NCBI GenBank assembly: GCA_017415005.1
Contig: JAFQJK010000122.1
Location: 1 to 43,927 of the forward strand
Direction of reading: 5' to 3'
Source: Rikenellaceae bacterium
Lineage (GTDB): Bacteria > Bacteroidota > Bacteroidia > Bacteroidales > Rikenellaceae
Length of the DNA: 43,927 nucleotides
The stretch's first letter is position 1. Each line of letters begins with the position of its first letter. The translations under genes and the position numbers were made by a program. Below the pieces are notes generated by a model. That model had not been told where the DNA came from. It saw only the letters and a program-made list of their open reading frames with translations, and did no database searches. Shown here in pieces: positions 16,904-25,781 of the stretch.

Positions 16904-18067
16904 ATGCTCCGAAAGGCTCTGCCACTGCTGCTTGCGGTGCTGTCTGCAACGGTGCAGGTCCCGGCACAGGCTTCGGTGAACGGGCCGGAGGAAAGGCCGG
17001 GAACGGAATTGGAGGGAGGGACCGGGCAGAGGCCGGCGGAGATGCCGGAGGAACGGACCGGGAAGAGACCCGGAGAGTCCGGGCAGGGGGCGGGACGAGA
17101 GCCCCGGGAGCGAGAGAGGGGACGCCGGGCGGAACAGGACAGAGAAGGGCGCGCGGAGGAGCCGGACGGGAAACCGGTGCGCGTGGCGTTCTACAACACG
17201 GAGAACCTGTTCGACACGGTTCCGAGCCCGCTGACCGACGACGCGGCCTTCACCCCGCACGGGGCCAACCGATGGACCGGCGGGCGCTACCGCGCCAAGC
17301 TGCGCAACATCGCCACGGTGATCGACAGCCTCGGCGCTGCGGTGGTCGGGCTGGCCGAGGTCGAGAACGAGGCGGTCGTCCGTGACCTGGTCATGGCGCT
17401 CGGCGCCGACTACAACTACATCCACCGCACCACGTCGGACCCGCGGGGCATCGACCTGGCGCTGCTCTATCAGGGCGACCGGTTCATTCCGCGCGAGGTG
17501 CGGCAGGTCCCGTCGCACAGCAGCCGCGAGCTGCTCTGCGTGCGGGGCGACCTGCTGGGGACAGAGGTTCACATCGTCGTCTGCCACCTCCCCGCCCCGT
17601 ACAACAGCGGGGCCGGGCGCGAGCGGGCCGCAGCGGCGCTCTACGGCCTCACCCGCGAGCTGACGGCCCGCGACCCCGGGGCCCGCATCATCGTGATGGG
17701 CGACCTGAACGCCAACCCCGACCAGCGTACCGTACGGCGCACGCTGCACGCCACGGACCGGTTGCCGGTGCCTGCCGGGGCCCTGTACGCGCCGCTCGGC
17801 GCCCTCTACCGGCAGGGCTTCGGGTCGTACGCCTACCGCGACCGGCGCAACCTGTTCGACAACATCCTCATGAGCCCCGGGCTGCTGGCCGGAGACGGAA
17901 TCCGTTACCGGGAACGGTGCGGTATCTTCGTCCGCCCGTGGATGCTCGTGCCGGACGGGAGCCGATCGGCCGGTTATCCGCTCAGGACCTATTCCGGCGG
18001 CCGCTACACGGGCGGATTCAGCGACCACCTGCCCGTCTGGGCCGAATTCGGGCACGTGCACGAATAA
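16904..18067 (+). CDS. Secreted endonuclease/exonuclease/phosphatase-family protein
   Basis: 387 residues from the ATG at 16904, chosen because it gives a signal peptide (MLRKALPLLLAVLSATVQVPAQA). A charged Glu/Arg/Gly linker of about 65 residues follows, then the EEP domain (about 90-385): FYNTENLFD (catalytic Asn), GLAEVENEAV (metal Glu), VVCHLPAPYNSG, VMGDLNANP (Asp/Asn pair) and the final FSDHLPVWAEF with the catalytic Asp-His. Relatives in Bacteroidetes are annotated as endonucleases or phosphatases of the exonuclease III fold and are exported or anchored in the envelope. Substrate unknown: extracellular nucleic acid or phosphodiester lipids are both possible. An in-frame ATG at 16721 would put a poor sequence before the signal peptide. 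Confidence 0.85.
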   Translation: MLRKALPLLLAVLSATVQVPAQASVNGPEERPGTELEGGTGQRPAEMPEERTGKRPGESGQGAGREPRERERGRRAEQDREGRAEEPDGKPVRVAFYNTENLFDTVPSPLTDDAAFTPHGANRWTGGRYRAKLRNIATVIDSLGAAVVGLAEVENEAVVRDLVMALGADYNYIHRTTSDPRGIDLALLYQGDRFIPREVRQVPSHSSRELLCVRGDLLGTEVHIVVCHLPAPYNSGAGRERAAAALYGLTRELTARDPGARIIVMGDLNANPDQRTVRRTLHATDRLPVPAGALYAPLGALYRQGFGSYAYRDRRNLFDNILMSPGLLAGDGIRYRERCGIFVRPWMLVPDGSRSAGYPLRTYSGGRYTGGFSDHLPVWAEFGHVHE

Positions 18068-18093
18068 GCCGGCGCACACCGCGCGCGCCCTGT

Positions 18094-18124
18094 TTTGTAG
18101 ATTGGAAATTTATATGTAGTTTTG
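18094..18124 (+). promoter_or_regulatory. ppdK promoter
   Basis: Exact Bacteroidetes promoter: TTTG at 18094-18097, 19-nt spacer, TAGTTTTG at 18117-18124. The ATG at 18181 follows after an A/T-rich leader of about 50 nt. Confidence 0.85.
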
Positions 18125-18180
18125 TTCTAAATTCAACAGAAACGAATTAATTGATAACTTTTTAAAAAATAGATCAGACA

Positions 18181-20910
18181 ATGCCAAATGTAAAAAGGGT
18201 CTACACCTTCGGCAACAAAGCCGCCGAGGGTAATGGTAAGATGCGTGAACTGCTGGGCGGCAAGGGCGCCAACCTCGCGGAGATGAACCTGGTAGGTATC
18301 CCGGTGCCCCCGGGCTTTACGATCACCACCGAGGTGTGTGCCGAGTACTACTCGCACGGACAGGACGAGGTGATCCGCCTGATCAAGCCCGACGTGGAGA
18401 AAGCCATGAAAGGCATCGAGAAGATGATGGGCATGGAGTTCGGCAGCGACACCAACCCGCTGCTGATGTCGGTCCGCTCGGGCGCGCGCGCCTCGATGCC
18501 GGGCATGATGGACACCATCCTCAACCTCGGACTCAACGATAAGGCCGTCGAGGGCATCGCCCGCAAGACCGGCAACCCGCGCTTCGCATGGGACTCGTAC
18601 CGCCGCTTCATCCAGATGTACGGCGACGTGGTGATGGGCATGAAGCCGCAAAGCAAAGAGGACCACGACCCGTTCGAAGAGATCATCGACCAGATCAAGG
18701 AGGAGAAGGGCGTCAAGAACGATACGGACCTCACGACCGACGACCTCAAGGAGATGGTCGCACGCTTCAAGAAGGCCGTGAAGGCCAACACCGGCCAGGA
18801 GTTCCCGACCGATCCGTGGGACCAGCTCTGGGGCGCCATCTGCGCCGTGTTCAGCAGCTGGATGAACGAGCGCGCGATCCTCTACCGCAAGCTCAATAAC
18901 ATTCCGGCCGAGTGGGGCACGGCCGTCAACGTGCAGGCCATGGTCTTCGGCAACATGGGCGAGAGCTCGGCCACCGGCGTAGCCTTCACGCGCGACGCAG
19001 CCACCGGCGAGGACATTTTTAACGGCGAGTACCTCGTGAACGCACAGGGCGAGGACGTGGTGGCCGGTATCCGCACCCCGCAGCAGATCACCCTCGAAGG
19101 CTCGCGCCGCTGGGCCGCCGCACAGGGGATCAGCGAGGAGGACCGCAAGGCAAAATATCCCTCGCTCGAGGAGGTGATGCCCGAGGTGTACAAGGAGCTT
19201 GACAAGACCCAGCAGCACCTCGAGGACTACTTCACCGACATGCAGGACCTCGAGTTCACGATCCAGGAGGGCAAGCTCTGGATGCTCCAGACCCGTAACG
19301 GAAAGCGCACCGGCGCCGCGATGGTCAAGATCGCGATGGACATGCTCGACCAGGGCAAGATCAGCGAGCAGACCGCCGTGCTCCGTTGCGAGCCGGCCAA
19401 GCTCGACGAGCTGCTGCACCCGGTGTTCGACAAGACGGCCATGAAGAACGCCAAGGTGATCGCCAAGGGCCTGCCCGCATCGCCCGGCGCCGCCACCGGC
19501 CAGGTGGTCTTCTTTGCCGACGACGCCGAGAAATGGGCCGCCGAAGGTAAGAAAACGATCCTCGTCCGTATCGAGACCTCGCCCGAGGACCTCAAGGGTA
19601 TGCACGAGGCCGAGGGTATCCTCACCGCGCGCGGCGGCATGACCTCGCATGCGGCCGTCGTGGCCCGCGGCATGGGCAAGTGCTGCGTTTCGGGTGCCGG
19701 CGAGATCAAGATCGACTACAAGGCCCGCACGATCACGGCCGGCGGGGCAGTGATCCGCGAGGGCGACTGGATCTCGCTCAACGGCACCACCGGCGAGGTT
19801 TATCTCGGTCAGGTGGCCACGCAGGCTGCCGAGCTGAGCGGCGACTTCGCCAAGCTGATGGACCTTACGAGCAAGTACGCGCACCTGAAAGTGCGCGCCA
19901 ACGCCGACACCCCGAACGACGCGAAGGTGGCCTTCTCGTTCGGTGCGCAGGGTATCGGCCTCTGCCGCACGGAGCATATGTTCTTCGAGGGCGACCGCAT
20001 CAAGGCCGTCCGCGAGATGATCCTGGCTGACGACGAGGCCGGACGCCGCGTGGCGCTGGCCAAGCTGCTGCCGATGCAGCGCAGTGACTTCGAGGGGCTG
20101 TTCGAGGTGATGAACGGCTACCCCGTGACGGTCCGCCTGCTCGATCCGCCCCTGCACGAGTTCGTCCCGCACTTCGAGAAGGAGCAGCGCGAGATGGCCG
20201 CCGAGCTGGGCGTCCCCTACGAAACGATCAAGGCCAAGGTCGAGGCGCTGCACGAGGTCAACCCGATGCTCGGACACCGCGGCTGCCGCCTGGGCAACAC
20301 CTATCCCGAGATCACCGAAATGCAGACCCGCGCCATCATCGAGGCCGCGCTGATCGTCCGCGCCAAGGGCATTCCGGTGCATGTCGAGATCATGGTGCCG
20401 CTCGTAGGCAACCACAAGGAGCTCAAATACCAGAAGAATATCATCGACACGACGGCCGGCGAGGTGTTCGCCGAGCGTAATGAGAAGATCGACTACATGG
20501 TCGGTACGATGATCGAGGTGCCGCGCGCTGTCGTGACGGCCAACGAGATCGCCGAAGTGGCCCAGTTCTTCTCGTTCGGCACGAACGACCTGACGCAGAT
20601 GACGCTCGGTTTCTCGCGCGACGATATCGGCAAGTTCCTGCCCGTATACCTGGCCAAGGGAATCCTCAAGCAGGACCCGTTCCAGGTGCTCGACGTGAAG
20701 GGCGTCGGCCAGCTGGTCCGCGAAGCCGTCCTCAAGGGCCGCGGCACCCGCCTCGACCTCAAGTGCGGTATCTGCGGCGAGCACGGCGGCGAGCCCAGCT
20801 CGGTGGAGTTCTGCCACTACGCAGGCCTCAACTACGTGTCGTGCTCACCGTTCCGCGTGCCCATCGCCCGCCTGGCCGCTGCACACGCAGCGCTCAAGCA
20901 GGAGAACTAA
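18181..20910 (+). CDS. ppdK: Pyruvate, phosphate dikinase
   Basis: 909 residues, complete. It interconverts pyruvate + ATP + Pi with phosphoenolpyruvate + AMP + PPi and runs glycolytically with PPi in many anaerobes. The N-terminal ATP-grasp domain starts GGKGANLAEMNLVGIPVPPGF (split around residues 27-47). The phosphohistidine is His490 in GGMTSHAAVVARGMG. The C-terminal PEP/pyruvate barrel has the LDPPLHEFVPH segment, GTNDLTQMTLGFSRDD and the acid/base Cys in CGICGEHGG. Strong promoter and terminator make it a separate transcription unit, apart from possible read-through into the next gene. Confidence 0.98.
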   Translation: MPNVKRVYTFGNKAAEGNGKMRELLGGKGANLAEMNLVGIPVPPGFTITTEVCAEYYSHGQDEVIRLIKPDVEKAMKGIEKMMGMEFGSDTNPLLMSVRSGARASMPGMMDTILNLGLNDKAVEGIARKTGNPRFAWDSYRRFIQMYGDVVMGMKPQSKEDHDPFEEIIDQIKEEKGVKNDTDLTTDDLKEMVARFKKAVKANTGQEFPTDPWDQLWGAICAVFSSWMNERAILYRKLNNIPAEWGTAVNVQAMVFGNMGESSATGVAFTRDAATGEDIFNGEYLVNAQGEDVVAGIRTPQQITLEGSRRWAAAQGISEEDRKAKYPSLEEVMPEVYKELDKTQQHLEDYFTDMQDLEFTIQEGKLWMLQTRNGKRTGAAMVKIAMDMLDQGKISEQTAVLRCEPAKLDELLHPVFDKTAMKNAKVIAKGLPASPGAATGQVVFFADDAEKWAAEGKKTILVRIETSPEDLKGMHEAEGILTARGGMTSHAAVVARGMGKCCVSGAGEIKIDYKARTITAGGAVIREGDWISLNGTTGEVYLGQVATQAAELSGDFAKLMDLTSKYAHLKVRANADTPNDAKVAFSFGAQGIGLCRTEHMFFEGDRIKAVREMILADDEAGRRVALAKLLPMQRSDFEGLFEVMNGYPVTVRLLDPPLHEFVPHFEKEQREMAAELGVPYETIKAKVEALHEVNPMLGHRGCRLGNTYPEITEMQTRAIIEAALIVRAKGIPVHVEIMVPLVGNHKELKYQKNIIDTTAGEVFAERNEKIDYMVGTMIEVPRAVVTANEIAEVAQFFSFGTNDLTQMTLGFSRDDIGKFLPVYLAKGILKQDPFQVLDVKGVGQLVREAVLKGRGTRLDLKCGICGEHGGEPSSVEFCHYAGLNYVSCSPFRVPIARLAAAHAALKQEN

Positions 20911-20947
20911 CAGGCGGCGGCCGGCGCGCCGCAGCATGATCTCTGAA

Positions 20948-20985
20948 AAAGTCCCGGCAGGATGTGACCTGTCCGGGACTTTCCC
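20948..20985 (+). terminator. ppdK terminator
   Basis: Hairpin of AAAGTCCCGG (20948-20957) with CCGGGACTTT (20973-20982), continued inside by CAGG/CCTG with one bulged T and loop ATGTGA. It starts 38 bp after the ppdK stop. The U-run is short (TTTC). Confidence 0.8.
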
Positions 20986-20998
20986 GTCTAATCCATAA

Positions 20999-21006
20999 CC
21001 CCCCCC
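20999..21006 (+). repeat. Run of eight C next to a start codon
   Basis: C8 directly before TATG of the secreted-protein gene (ATG at 21008). It replaces a ribosome-binding site. Length change would alter the spacing and content of the initiation region but not the reading frame. Confidence 0.5.
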
Positions 21007-21007
21007 T

Positions 21008-21529
21008 ATGTACAGACTCATCCTACCCCTGTTGCTGGCCGCCGCGATGGCGGCTCCCCGCGAGGCTCCGGCCCAGATCAACAAAGCGCCCGGCATCGAC
21101 CAGCTCTGGATGCAGCACCTCGAGGGCTGCTGGAAGCTCGCTCTCCCGCCGGAAGCCACGTCCGAGACGGACCCGCCCGGCGAGGCCTTCTGTTGCAAGA
21201 TCACAAAAAAACGCGGCAAAAGGCCCCGCGCACGGCTCGGGGTTGTCGGACCCGGAGGTTGGAAATACTACAAAGCCAAGGTCCGCAAAGGGAACCTGAC
21301 CCTAAAGGGCACCGGCCACACCGGAAAGGTCAGCTACTTGTTCCGGCTCTCGATCGACCCCTCGCAGGTCCGGTGCCCAGGGTCCGGCGCACCGGCGGCA
21401 CGCCATGTGTTCGACATCCTCAACTTCACGCCCGGCAAGGTCACGCTGCGTCCCATACCCATCGGGGAGGGCGATGCGCCCCGGCCCGTGCTGATGTACG
21501 TTCGACAAAACGAAATACCTATCCCCTGA
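21008..21529 (+). CDS. Small secreted protein of unknown function
   Basis: 173 residues. Signal peptide MYRLILPLLLAAAMAAPREAPAQ, cleaved near residue 23. The mature part begins with an LEGCWKLALPP segment recalling the start of lipocalin-like/DUF2147 beta proteins, then GWKYYKAKVRKGNLTLKGTG and a Tyr/Phe-containing strand SYLFRLSID. I cannot assign a family with confidence. It lies between two clean terminators, so it has its own unit or is read through from ppdK; a run of eight C touches its start. Basic (many Lys/Arg) and mostly beta in appearance. Confidence 0.7.
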   Translation: MYRLILPLLLAAAMAAPREAPAQINKAPGIDQLWMQHLEGCWKLALPPEATSETDPPGEAFCCKITKKRGKRPRARLGVVGPGGWKYYKAKVRKGNLTLKGTGHTGKVSYLFRLSIDPSQVRCPGSGAPAARHVFDILNFTPGKVTLRPIPIGEGDAPRPVLMYVRQNEIPIP

Positions 21530-21536
21530 AGCACCG

Positions 21537-21570
21537 ATCCCGGGAACGAGACGTTCGTTCCCGGGATTTG
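21537..21570 (+). terminator. Terminator after the small secreted protein
   Basis: A 13-bp perfect stem, ATCCCGGGAACGA (21537-21549) with TCGTTCCCGGGAT (21555-21567), loop GACGT, followed by TTG. It starts 7 bp past the stop codon. Confidence 0.85.
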
Positions 21571-21798
21571 TCGTGTACGGGCGGTCAATCCGCGCCTATT
21601 GCCGTGAAAAGGTGCGCCCGCGCCTTGACGGCCCTCGTCGCGTCAGCCCGGCCCGGAGCCATGAGGGTGGGGGCGCCTCCGGCAGGTGCCGGCGGGTGTA
21701 TCGTCCCGGTCGTCTCTCCCTACCGGGCTATATGCGCGGCAGCCGACCCGTCGGGCCGGCTGCCGGTATTCGGTCGCGGGGCACAGCGTGCCGCCCGG

Positions 21799-22749
21799 TT
21801 ACAACCACTTTTTCCACTTGAAATAGAGGTAAGTGAGGATCATCAGCAGTGCCATGGCGCCCAGCGCGAACGGATAGCCGTAAGCCCACTTTAGTTCGGG
21901 GATATCGGGGAAGTTCATCCCATAGATACTGGCGATCATCGTGGGCGGCATGAAGAACAGCGCCGCCACGGTGAAGATCTTCGTTACGTTGCTCTGCTCG
22001 ATGTTGATCAGACCGAGAGCCGTATCCTGCAGGTAGTCGAGCCGCTCGGAGCTGAAATCGGCGTGGTTGATCAGCGAGTTGACGTCCTTGATCATCAGCG
22101 ACAGCTTGGGATAGATGTCGTTGGGGAAACGCTCGCTGCGCAGGATGCCCGACAGCACGCGCTGCCGGTCGAAGATGTTCTCGCGGATCAGCATCGTGTT
22201 CTCCTGCAGGTGGCTCACCTGCTTGAGCAGCTCCTTGTCGACCTTCTCGCTCACGTTGATCTCCTTGCTCAGCACGGCGATCTGCTTGGCCAGCGCCTCG
22301 ACAAGGTCGGCATCGAAGTCGATGCGCACCTCGAGGATCGAGATCAGCAGGTGGTAGCCCGTCGAATAGGCCTTATAGTTCATCTGCAGGCGCTTGGCCG
22401 CCTCGTTGAACGTGCGGAACTCGGCATTGCGCACCGAGATCAACACCCCTTCGGAGATGATGAACGAGACGGGCTCGATCGTAAAGCTGTCGCCCTGGGG
22501 CATGAAAAAGTTCGAGTTGGTGATGATCGCGTTCTCGGTCTCCGAGTATTTCGACGTACTCTCGATCTCCTCGACCTGCTGGCGCGTCTGGAGGTTGATC
22601 TCCATAAAGCTCTCGACCGCCTTCTGCTCCTTCATCGACGGGGTGAGCATATCGATCCACAGAATGTCGTCGTAGCCGAGCTCGTCGAACAGCTTGACGT
22701 CGGCGTTGCGGACGATCTTGTTGTATTGCTTGAGGTAAATTGTAATCAT
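21799..22749 (-). CDS. corA: CorA-family magnesium/divalent cation transporter
   Basis: 316 residues. The large N-terminal cytoplasmic domain (about 1-245) is alpha/beta with long helices; two transmembrane segments sit at the end. The signature YGMN is present (GMN at 277-279), closing the first membrane helix AALFFMPPTMIASIYGMN, and the protein ends with the basic KWKKWL. It forms a pentameric channel for Mg2+ (or Co2+/Zn2+ in some relatives). It lies 75 bp after mqnA on the same strand and may share its transcript. No Mg-sensing riboswitch fits into that gap. Confidence 0.95.
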   Translation of the reverse strand: MITIYLKQYNKIVRNADVKLFDELGYDDILWIDMLTPSMKEQKAVESFMEINLQTRQQVEEIESTSKYSETENAIITNSNFFMPQGDSFTIEPVSFIISEGVLISVRNAEFRTFNEAAKRLQMNYKAYSTGYHLLISILEVRIDFDADLVEALAKQIAVLSKEINVSEKVDKELLKQVSHLQENTMLIRENIFDRQRVLSGILRSERFPNDIYPKLSLMIKDVNSLINHADFSSERLDYLQDTALGLINIEQSNVTKIFTVAALFFMPPTMIASIYGMNFPDIPELKWAYGYPFALGAMALLMILTYLYFKWKKWL

Positions 22750-22824
22750 TGCGCTGTTTTTCAGGGTTGAACATTCGGCGCCCCCTCGAGGCGCCCTCTC
22801 CCGGCCGGACGGCCCTCCCCGGCC

Positions 22825-23589
22825 TTAGCCGGGATTTTCCGCCGGGGGGATCTTCTGTCCCTTGCCCCAGAACAGCGACAGCGCCCTGCGCTTGGGCCCG
22901 TCGAAAGCAAAGTCGATATTTCGGGTCAGGTAGTCGTGCGCATACGGCTTGTCGGCATGGCCGTAGTGGCGGATCGCCTCGTCGATGTGCCGCACACCGT
23001 AGGCCAGCGCCTCGTCGAGCTCGGCCACAGCCGGGGCGGGCGTGCCGCGCCGCGCCACCCAGGCGGCGAACACGAACGGAAGCCCCGTCATCGCGCGCCA
23101 CTCGTCGGCCAGGTCGTACTTGTAGGCAAAGCGCTCCTCCCATCCGAACACCTTGTCGCCGATGATCAGGAAAGCGTCGCCCGCGGCCGGGCGCCCGAGC
23201 AGCGTGTAGTCGTCGAGCGGCATCCACTCGGGATCGACGCCCCAGCGCTCGCGGGCCAGTACACGGACAAGCTGCACCGAAGTCATCGAGTGCGTGTCGA
23301 GCCAGACGCGGCGCACGCGCTCCCACGGCTCGTTGCTCAGCACGACGACCGTGCGCACGCTGCCGCTGGCGCCGATGCACCACGGGGTGACAATGTCGAT
23401 GTCGGGAATCGAGGGGATGGCAGCTACCGGAACGAGCGCGATGTCGGCCTTGCCTTCGGCCAGGGTCCGGGCGCAACCGCTCGGCGGGGACAACAGCAGA
23501 CGGGCCCGCAGGTTATCTGCGGACGCTATACCGTAAATGAACGGTACGGTATTGAGGTAAGATACCGCTGCAATGTCGCCCCAAACCAT
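22825..23589 (-). CDS. mqnA: Chorismate dehydratase of the futalosine menaquinone pathway
   Basis: 254 residues, periplasmic-binding-protein-like fold acting in the cytoplasm. MqnA converts chorismate to 3-enolpyruvyl-benzoate, the first step of the futalosine route. The N-terminal VSYLNTVPFIYGI, then ADIALVPVAAIPS, the SVRTVVVLSNEPW strand and DAFLIIGDKVFGWE are typical. Other mqn genes are not in the window. A -7 box on the - strand lies about 125 bp upstream (23715-23722). corA follows 75 bp downstream. The family match is clear; that this strain uses the futalosine route is inferred from this one gene. Confidence 0.93.
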   Translation of the reverse strand: MVWGDIAAVSYLNTVPFIYGIASADNLRARLLLSPPSGCARTLAEGKADIALVPVAAIPSIPDIDIVTPWCIGASGSVRTVVVLSNEPWERVRRVWLDTHSMTSVQLVRVLARERWGVDPEWMPLDDYTLLGRPAAGDAFLIIGDKVFGWEERFAYKYDLADEWRAMTGLPFVFAAWVARRGTPAPAVAELDEALAYGVRHIDEAIRHYGHADKPYAHDYLTRNIDFAFDGPKRRALSLFWGKGQKIPPAENPG

Positions 23590-23714
23590 CGTCCATACTT
23601 CGCTGCAAATTCATTTGACAATAGGGCCTCCGGGATGGCACTCCATCCGGTCCGCCGCATTGGATTTCAAAGGTTTGTAATCCCGTCGGACCGCCCGTTC
23701 TCCGGTTTCGCAGG

Positions 23715-23722
23715 CAAAGGTA
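23715..23722 (-). promoter_or_regulatory. mqnA promoter -7 box TACCTTTG
   Basis: Exact TAnnTTTG on the - strand. A TTTG lies upstream at 23737-23740 but at 14 nt, shorter than the usual 19. Predicted leader about 120 nt. Confidence 0.5.
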
Positions 23723-24017
23723 TGAAAAATTGCCGACAAACGAACACCCGCTGCGACGATTCCGTCCCGGGAAGCATCCGGGACGGACCCAAGATCCTGA
23801 CTGCAAGCCCGAAGATGCCCTTTTGCCGATGATCTCCCGGGCTGTGAGCCGGTCAGGGTCATCCCCGGCAGCATATCGAGCAAAGGTCCCTTCACGGGCG
23901 GGCCGTAATCGCATACGCCGCATGGACGGGCTGCGGTCGGTGCGGGAGGCACGATCGATGCCCCCTGCACCGGACCTTGATACGAAAGGTTGCAACGGCG
24001 ACGGCGGGAAAGGCATG

Positions 24018-24088
24018 CTTCTTTTGCGTCAGGGCCGAAGGAGAGGGACTGTCTTTGCTTTAAGGCAAACGGAAAGAGACTTTCCCGT
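24018..24088. repeat. Degenerate CTTCTTTTG-type extragenic repeat
   Basis: Begins CTTCTTTTGCGTCAGGGC and continues with a TTTGC and GGCAAACGGAAAGAGA segment. It aligns by eye along about 70 bp with the two units at 34172 and 34259, keeping the order CTTCTTTTG, GGNC, CTTTGC, GCAAA, GGAGA/GAAGA, TCCC. It probably belongs to a family of REP-like elements of this genome. Confidence 0.5.
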
Positions 24089-24168
24089 AGCCTCTGTCAT
24101 GGCCTCCGTGCCTCAGGGGCAGCGAAGGGAGGCGGTCTTTTCATGCCTCCTCCGGCAGTCAGCCGGCT

Positions 24169-25647
24169 TCACGCTTCGGGCCGCGTATAGAGCACCATGA
24201 TCTGTCGGTCGTCGATCACCCGGTAAAAGACGTTCAGCACCTCGATCCACTCCGGGATACTCTGGTGCTCCTCGACGAAACCCGAGCGCTCGAGCCGCTC
24301 CCGGTCGGCCAGATCGCCCTTACGGACCAGCGCCTTGAGCCGCCCGTGACCCGCAGGCGGCGCGAACGCACGACCGAGCGAGTCGACATGGATATGCGGA
24401 TTCAGGTAGAAATGCGTCACCAGCGGCCGCTTCCCCGGACCGCCCTGCAGTTCGTAAGGGTTGCAGTCGGGCGCGCTGCACAGCGTCAGCGACTGCTCCC
24501 CGTAAGTATGGTCGATATACCGCGCCATCGCGACACGCCCTTCGCGCACCGGCTTGAAAACCACCATCGCAAGGCCGCCGGCATTGATCGCCAGCAGCAG
24601 GACCATCACGACGCTGAGCGCCCTCAGCCGCCGTGGACGGAACACCTCGCGGATCTGCTGGTAGCCGAGCACGAGGATCAGCGGGACCAGATTGACGATC
24701 GGGAACAGGAAGCGGAACTCCTTGTGGCCGATCAGCGAGTGCAGCAACAGGAAAGGAAGCACGCACCACACGACCACGTGCCGGGGCCGGTAGAGCAGCA
24801 GGAACGCAAAGGCCACCAGGATGCTCAACCCGACCAGCGGGTTGGGCCGTGCGATCACCTCGCCCAGGTAGTAATGCCACGGATCGGTGCCGAACTGCGA
24901 TGCAACGCCGTCGATCAGATTCACCTTCAGGTAGTTGAACTGTGTCAGTATCCACTCGCCGTAGAACCAGCGGTCGACGGCCAGGCCCGACAGGACAGAC
25001 AGCCCCATGCCGCTCACGACAAAGGCCATCCGGCGCAGCGACTCGCGGCGCACCCACACGAGCCACATCTGCAGGCCCACGATCGCGCCGCCGATCTGTG
25101 CCCGGAAGACGAAGGCCAGGCCGAGCAGCACGCCGCCCAGCAACAGCCTTCCGGCCGGACGGCCCTGCGCCCGGTAGAGCACCGCCACAGCGGACAGGAA
25201 GGCCAGACCGGCCCAGCACTCCGACGAGAAACGGACATTGAGTACCGGCAGGAACCACAGAAAATAGGAGAGCAGGACGAACACCTCGCGATAGGCAGGC
25301 GCCACATCGTTCCGGAATGCCCGGACAAACAGCGTGATCGCCCCGACGGCCACCAGTGCCGTCAGCACGTTCAGCGCCGTGGCCAGCGTATACGGGTCCG
25401 TAAGGCCCGCCAGGCCGAGCAGCCGGAAAACACCCAGGCACAACATGGGTTGCATGGTCGGCCGGATATGGGCCGCATACTCCCAGGGAAGGTCGGCCCC
25501 GCTGTTCCAGCCGGCCGCCAGGCCGGCGAACTCAATGATCTGGAAATGCTCGTCGGGATGGTAGAACCCGATGCTGCACAGGGCTGTGATCACATAAATC
25601 ACCGCCGCCGCAACGACATAGCATCTGTTTCGTGTAGCTTCATTCAT
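24169..25647 (-). CDS. GT22-type (PIG-B/Alg9-like) mannosyltransferase
   Basis: 492 residues, GT-C fold with about ten membrane helices. The first luminal/periplasmic loop has FYHPDEHFQ (H30-P-D-E33), the acidic signature of the GT22 family, and the later loop has HKEFRFLFP, the second family motif. GT22 enzymes use polyprenyl-phosphate-mannose and act on the outer face of the membrane. A signal-like hydrophobic N-terminus starts at residue 9. It lies 134 bp downstream of the GDP-mannose-forming enzyme gene on the same strand, which suits a mannosylation role in glycolipid or glycan assembly (inference). Start at the ATG at 25647; the frame is open further upstream into manC but antisense-like. 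Confidence 0.85.
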   Translation of the reverse strand: MNEATRNRCYVVAAAVIYVITALCSIGFYHPDEHFQIIEFAGLAAGWNSGADLPWEYAAHIRPTMQPMLCLGVFRLLGLAGLTDPYTLATALNVLTALVAVGAITLFVRAFRNDVAPAYREVFVLLSYFLWFLPVLNVRFSSECWAGLAFLSAVAVLYRAQGRPAGRLLLGGVLLGLAFVFRAQIGGAIVGLQMWLVWVRRESLRRMAFVVSGMGLSVLSGLAVDRWFYGEWILTQFNYLKVNLIDGVASQFGTDPWHYYLGEVIARPNPLVGLSILVAFAFLLLYRPRHVVVWCVLPFLLLHSLIGHKEFRFLFPIVNLVPLILVLGYQQIREVFRPRRLRALSVVMVLLLAINAGGLAMVVFKPVREGRVAMARYIDHTYGEQSLTLCSAPDCNPYELQGGPGKRPLVTHFYLNPHIHVDSLGRAFAPPAGHGRLKALVRKGDLADRERLERSGFVEEHQSIPEWIEVLNVFYRVIDDRQIMVLYTRPEA

Positions 25648-25781
25648 CGGGTCAGTTGTGGAAACGACCCGGGACAGCGCCCCGGGGCAGACTGCATACC
25701 CGGCATCCCCCGGACTGCGTACCGCCGGGGCCTGGCCGGTTCCGCAGCCGCCGCTGGAACGGCGGCGCGGGCTGCAGGGCA

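Larger units (their letters stand above)
23590..24168. other. Spacer with a degenerate hairpin-type repeat
   Basis: 579 bp upstream of mqnA and downstream of the mannosyltransferase gene. It contains the mqnA promoter box and, at about 24018-24088, one copy of the CTTCTTTTG-type repeat described below. I see no gene in it. Confidence 0.5.

Noticed and set aside
18133-20817. 894-residue open frame antisense to ppdK
   Set aside because: Shadow of a strongly conserved gene; no domain features.
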